A stretch of 5,739 nucleotides of DNA from CAYLRY01 sp964386535 (GTDB lineage Bacteria; Chloroflexota; Dehalococcoidia; Dehalococcoidales; UBA3254). This document shows, piece by piece, positions 4,570 to 5,739 of this stretch; within the stretch, counting starts at the first letter, position 1; every line of letters begins with the position of its first letter. The position numbers and the translations under genes are program-made. Below the pieces are notes generated by a model. That model was given only the letters and a program-made list of their open reading frames with translations, did no database searches and had not been told where the DNA came from. The stretch lies in contig CAYLRY010000084.1 of assembly GCA_964386535.1 (NCBI GenBank), positions 1 to 5,739 on the forward strand, written 5' to 3'.

Positions 4570-5739
4570 ATGCTGGAAGACTTTGATGACAACGTGCCCT
4601 GGGATAGTGAAGACAATGAAGAGGAGGATCTATTCCATGACACGGCAGGCAGAACGAAGGGAAGATTAGAAAAGAAGAACAGCGCCACCATCAATAATTT
4701 CCTTGGCAAAGGCAAGCGCTTCCGCGATATCTGCATACTGCCGCGCTATTACGGCGAGCTGCTGGCATGGGTACTGTGTGAATATCTGGCAATAGAAAAC
4801 CTCACTGTAAGCCGTATATTAGGCAACAACCGCGAAGAGCCATGTTACATTGATGTAAACCTGGACTGCACCAGCCGTAAAAACTGCCTTATAGATGGCA
4901 AGCTTCTGGTAAACCGCGGAGATGAACATTTCGTTATTTCGGTAGATATTAACCTCAAGTGGCTGGCCTCGGTTACAGTGGAAGGCGCTGCTTCAAGCCA
5001 GAGCACGGTTCAGGAAATGATCAAAAGAATTGAAGCACTGGCTAAAGAGCTCAACTTCTACCGGGGTACAAAGATTGAGTTTACCGGCAGGATTCACTTT
5101 CTTAACCGTAAAGACAAAAACTGGGATTCGATAATTGTCGACCCGTCGATCAAGCAGGAAATCAAGGCCAATACCACCGGGTTTTTGGCCAGGATGGAAA
5201 TCTGGAATAAACTGGGTATTCCGCCCAAACGCGGAGTGCTTCTGGTTGGTGAACCCGGTACGGGCAAAACCATAATTTGCAAAGCTTTAATGAGTGAAGC
5301 CGAAAACATCACCTGTATCAATGCAAATGCCTATGGTTTGGCTGAAGTTGATTATCTTACCGAACTCTACGAGCTGGCTGAAGACCTGTCGCCTTGCCTG
5401 GTTTTTCTGGAAGACATTGATCTAATCGGCCAGGACCGGGATGTATTCGGTTATCCACATGGAGCGGCACTGCTTTCTTTGCTTGCCGTGCTGGACGGTG
5501 TTGAAGAAAAAGCAGAAATCGTAACCGTAGCCACTACCAACTGCCTGGAAACCCTGGACAAGGCCATAAGCCGCCGGCCTTCCCGGTTCGACCGGGTGAT
5601 CAAGCTCGGCAAACCCAACCTTGATCAGCGCCGGGATATTATCGACCGGATATGCGGCAAGATACCGCTGGAAGAATCAGCCAAATGCTATATTGCCAGG
5701 CATTCCGAAGGCATGACTCCCGCCCAGCTGCAGGAAATA
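4570..5739 (+). CDS. AAA+ ATPase (Bcs1/FtsH-like ATPase domain), C-terminus beyond the window
   Basis: The frame is open for 390 codons to the right edge. The ATG at 4570 has GGAG (4558-4561) 8 bases upstream. Residues 1-20 hold 11 acidic side chains. Residues about 40-190 form an N-terminal domain I do not recognise. The AAA+ module starts near residue 190 (DPSIKQEI ... GIPPKRGVLLVGE): Walker A GEPGTGKT (227-234), Walker B LVFLEDID (277-284), sensor 1 at N324 in ATTN, and an arginine-finger region RRPSRFDR (335-342). The Walker B has Glu-Asp instead of the usual Asp-Glu, as in Bcs1-type ATPases. Such proteins form hexameric rings that remodel or unfold proteins or complexes; the substrate here is unknown. 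The gene is divergent from the WYL regulator and probably controlled by it. Later domains (protease, small lid) could follow outside the window. Confidence 0.9.
   Translation, partial: MLEDFDDNVPWDSEDNEEEDLFHDTAGRTKGRLEKKNSATINNFLGKGKRFRDICILPRYYGELLAWVLCEYLAIENLTVSRILGNNREEPCYIDVNLDCTSRKNCLIDGKLLVNRGDEHFVISVDINLKWLASVTVEGAASSQSTVQEMIKRIEALAKELNFYRGTKIEFTGRIHFLNRKDKNWDSIIVDPSIKQEIKANTTGFLARMEIWNKLGIPPKRGVLLVGEPGTGKTIICKALMSEAENITCINANAYGLAEVDYLTELYELAEDLSPCLVFLEDIDLIGQDRDVFGYPHGAALLSLLAVLDGVEEKAEIVTVATTNCLETLDKAISRRPSRFDRVIKLGKPNLDQRRDIIDRICGKIPLEESAKCYIARHSEGMTPAQLQEI

Noticed and set aside
4536..4736. Minus-strand 66-codon frame
   Set aside because: It is antisense to the start of the AAA+ gene and its promoter region; no supporting signal.

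Overview
This 5.7-kb window looks like an accessory region of a bacterial chromosome, most likely from a Bacillota (Firmicutes) organism. The reasons are strong AGGAGG-like ribosome sites, sigma-A-type promoter hexamers and a TTG start. A lineage inside the Peptococcaceae/Clostridia is a guess. I see no tRNA, rRNA, CRISPR array or insertion sequence.

Layout: (1) positions 1-461, minus strand, a zinc-ribbon-like protein of unknown function that runs off the left edge; (2) positions 462-658, a divergent regulatory region with two promoters that share their -35 positions and a perfect 7-2-7 dyad; (3) positions 659-940, plus strand, a short protein made of the N-terminal part of an ARPP-1-type domain with a divergent tail, probably truncated; (4) positions 1122-2126 and 2133-3428, plus strand, a tightly linked pair: a PD-(D/E)XK nuclease-like protein and an RNase J-like beta-CASP metallo-hydrolase; (5) positions 3418-4407, minus strand, an HTH-WYL transcriptional regulator whose 3' end overlaps that of the metallo-hydrolase gene; (6) positions 4408-4569, a divergent promoter region with a wide inverted repeat lying in both promoters; (7) from 4570 to the right edge, plus strand, an AAA+ ATPase with an acidic N-terminus and a Bcs1-like Walker B motif.

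The nuclease/beta-CASP pair is the most interesting content. One protein has the hallmarks of a DNA (or RNA) nuclease and the next has a full set of metallo-beta-lactamase and beta-CASP residues of the RNA-processing type. The two genes share one reading frame, separated by a single TAG, two codons and a TTG start. I do not recognise this pair as a named system; a role in defence or nucleic-acid turnover is inference. The WYL regulator probably controls itself and the AAA+ gene. Related half-sites (GYTGTCA) upstream of the ARPP-1 gene hint that it may act on the left half too. Base composition rises towards G+C right of about position 3430 in the lines I counted by eye, so the left half may have a different origin from the right.
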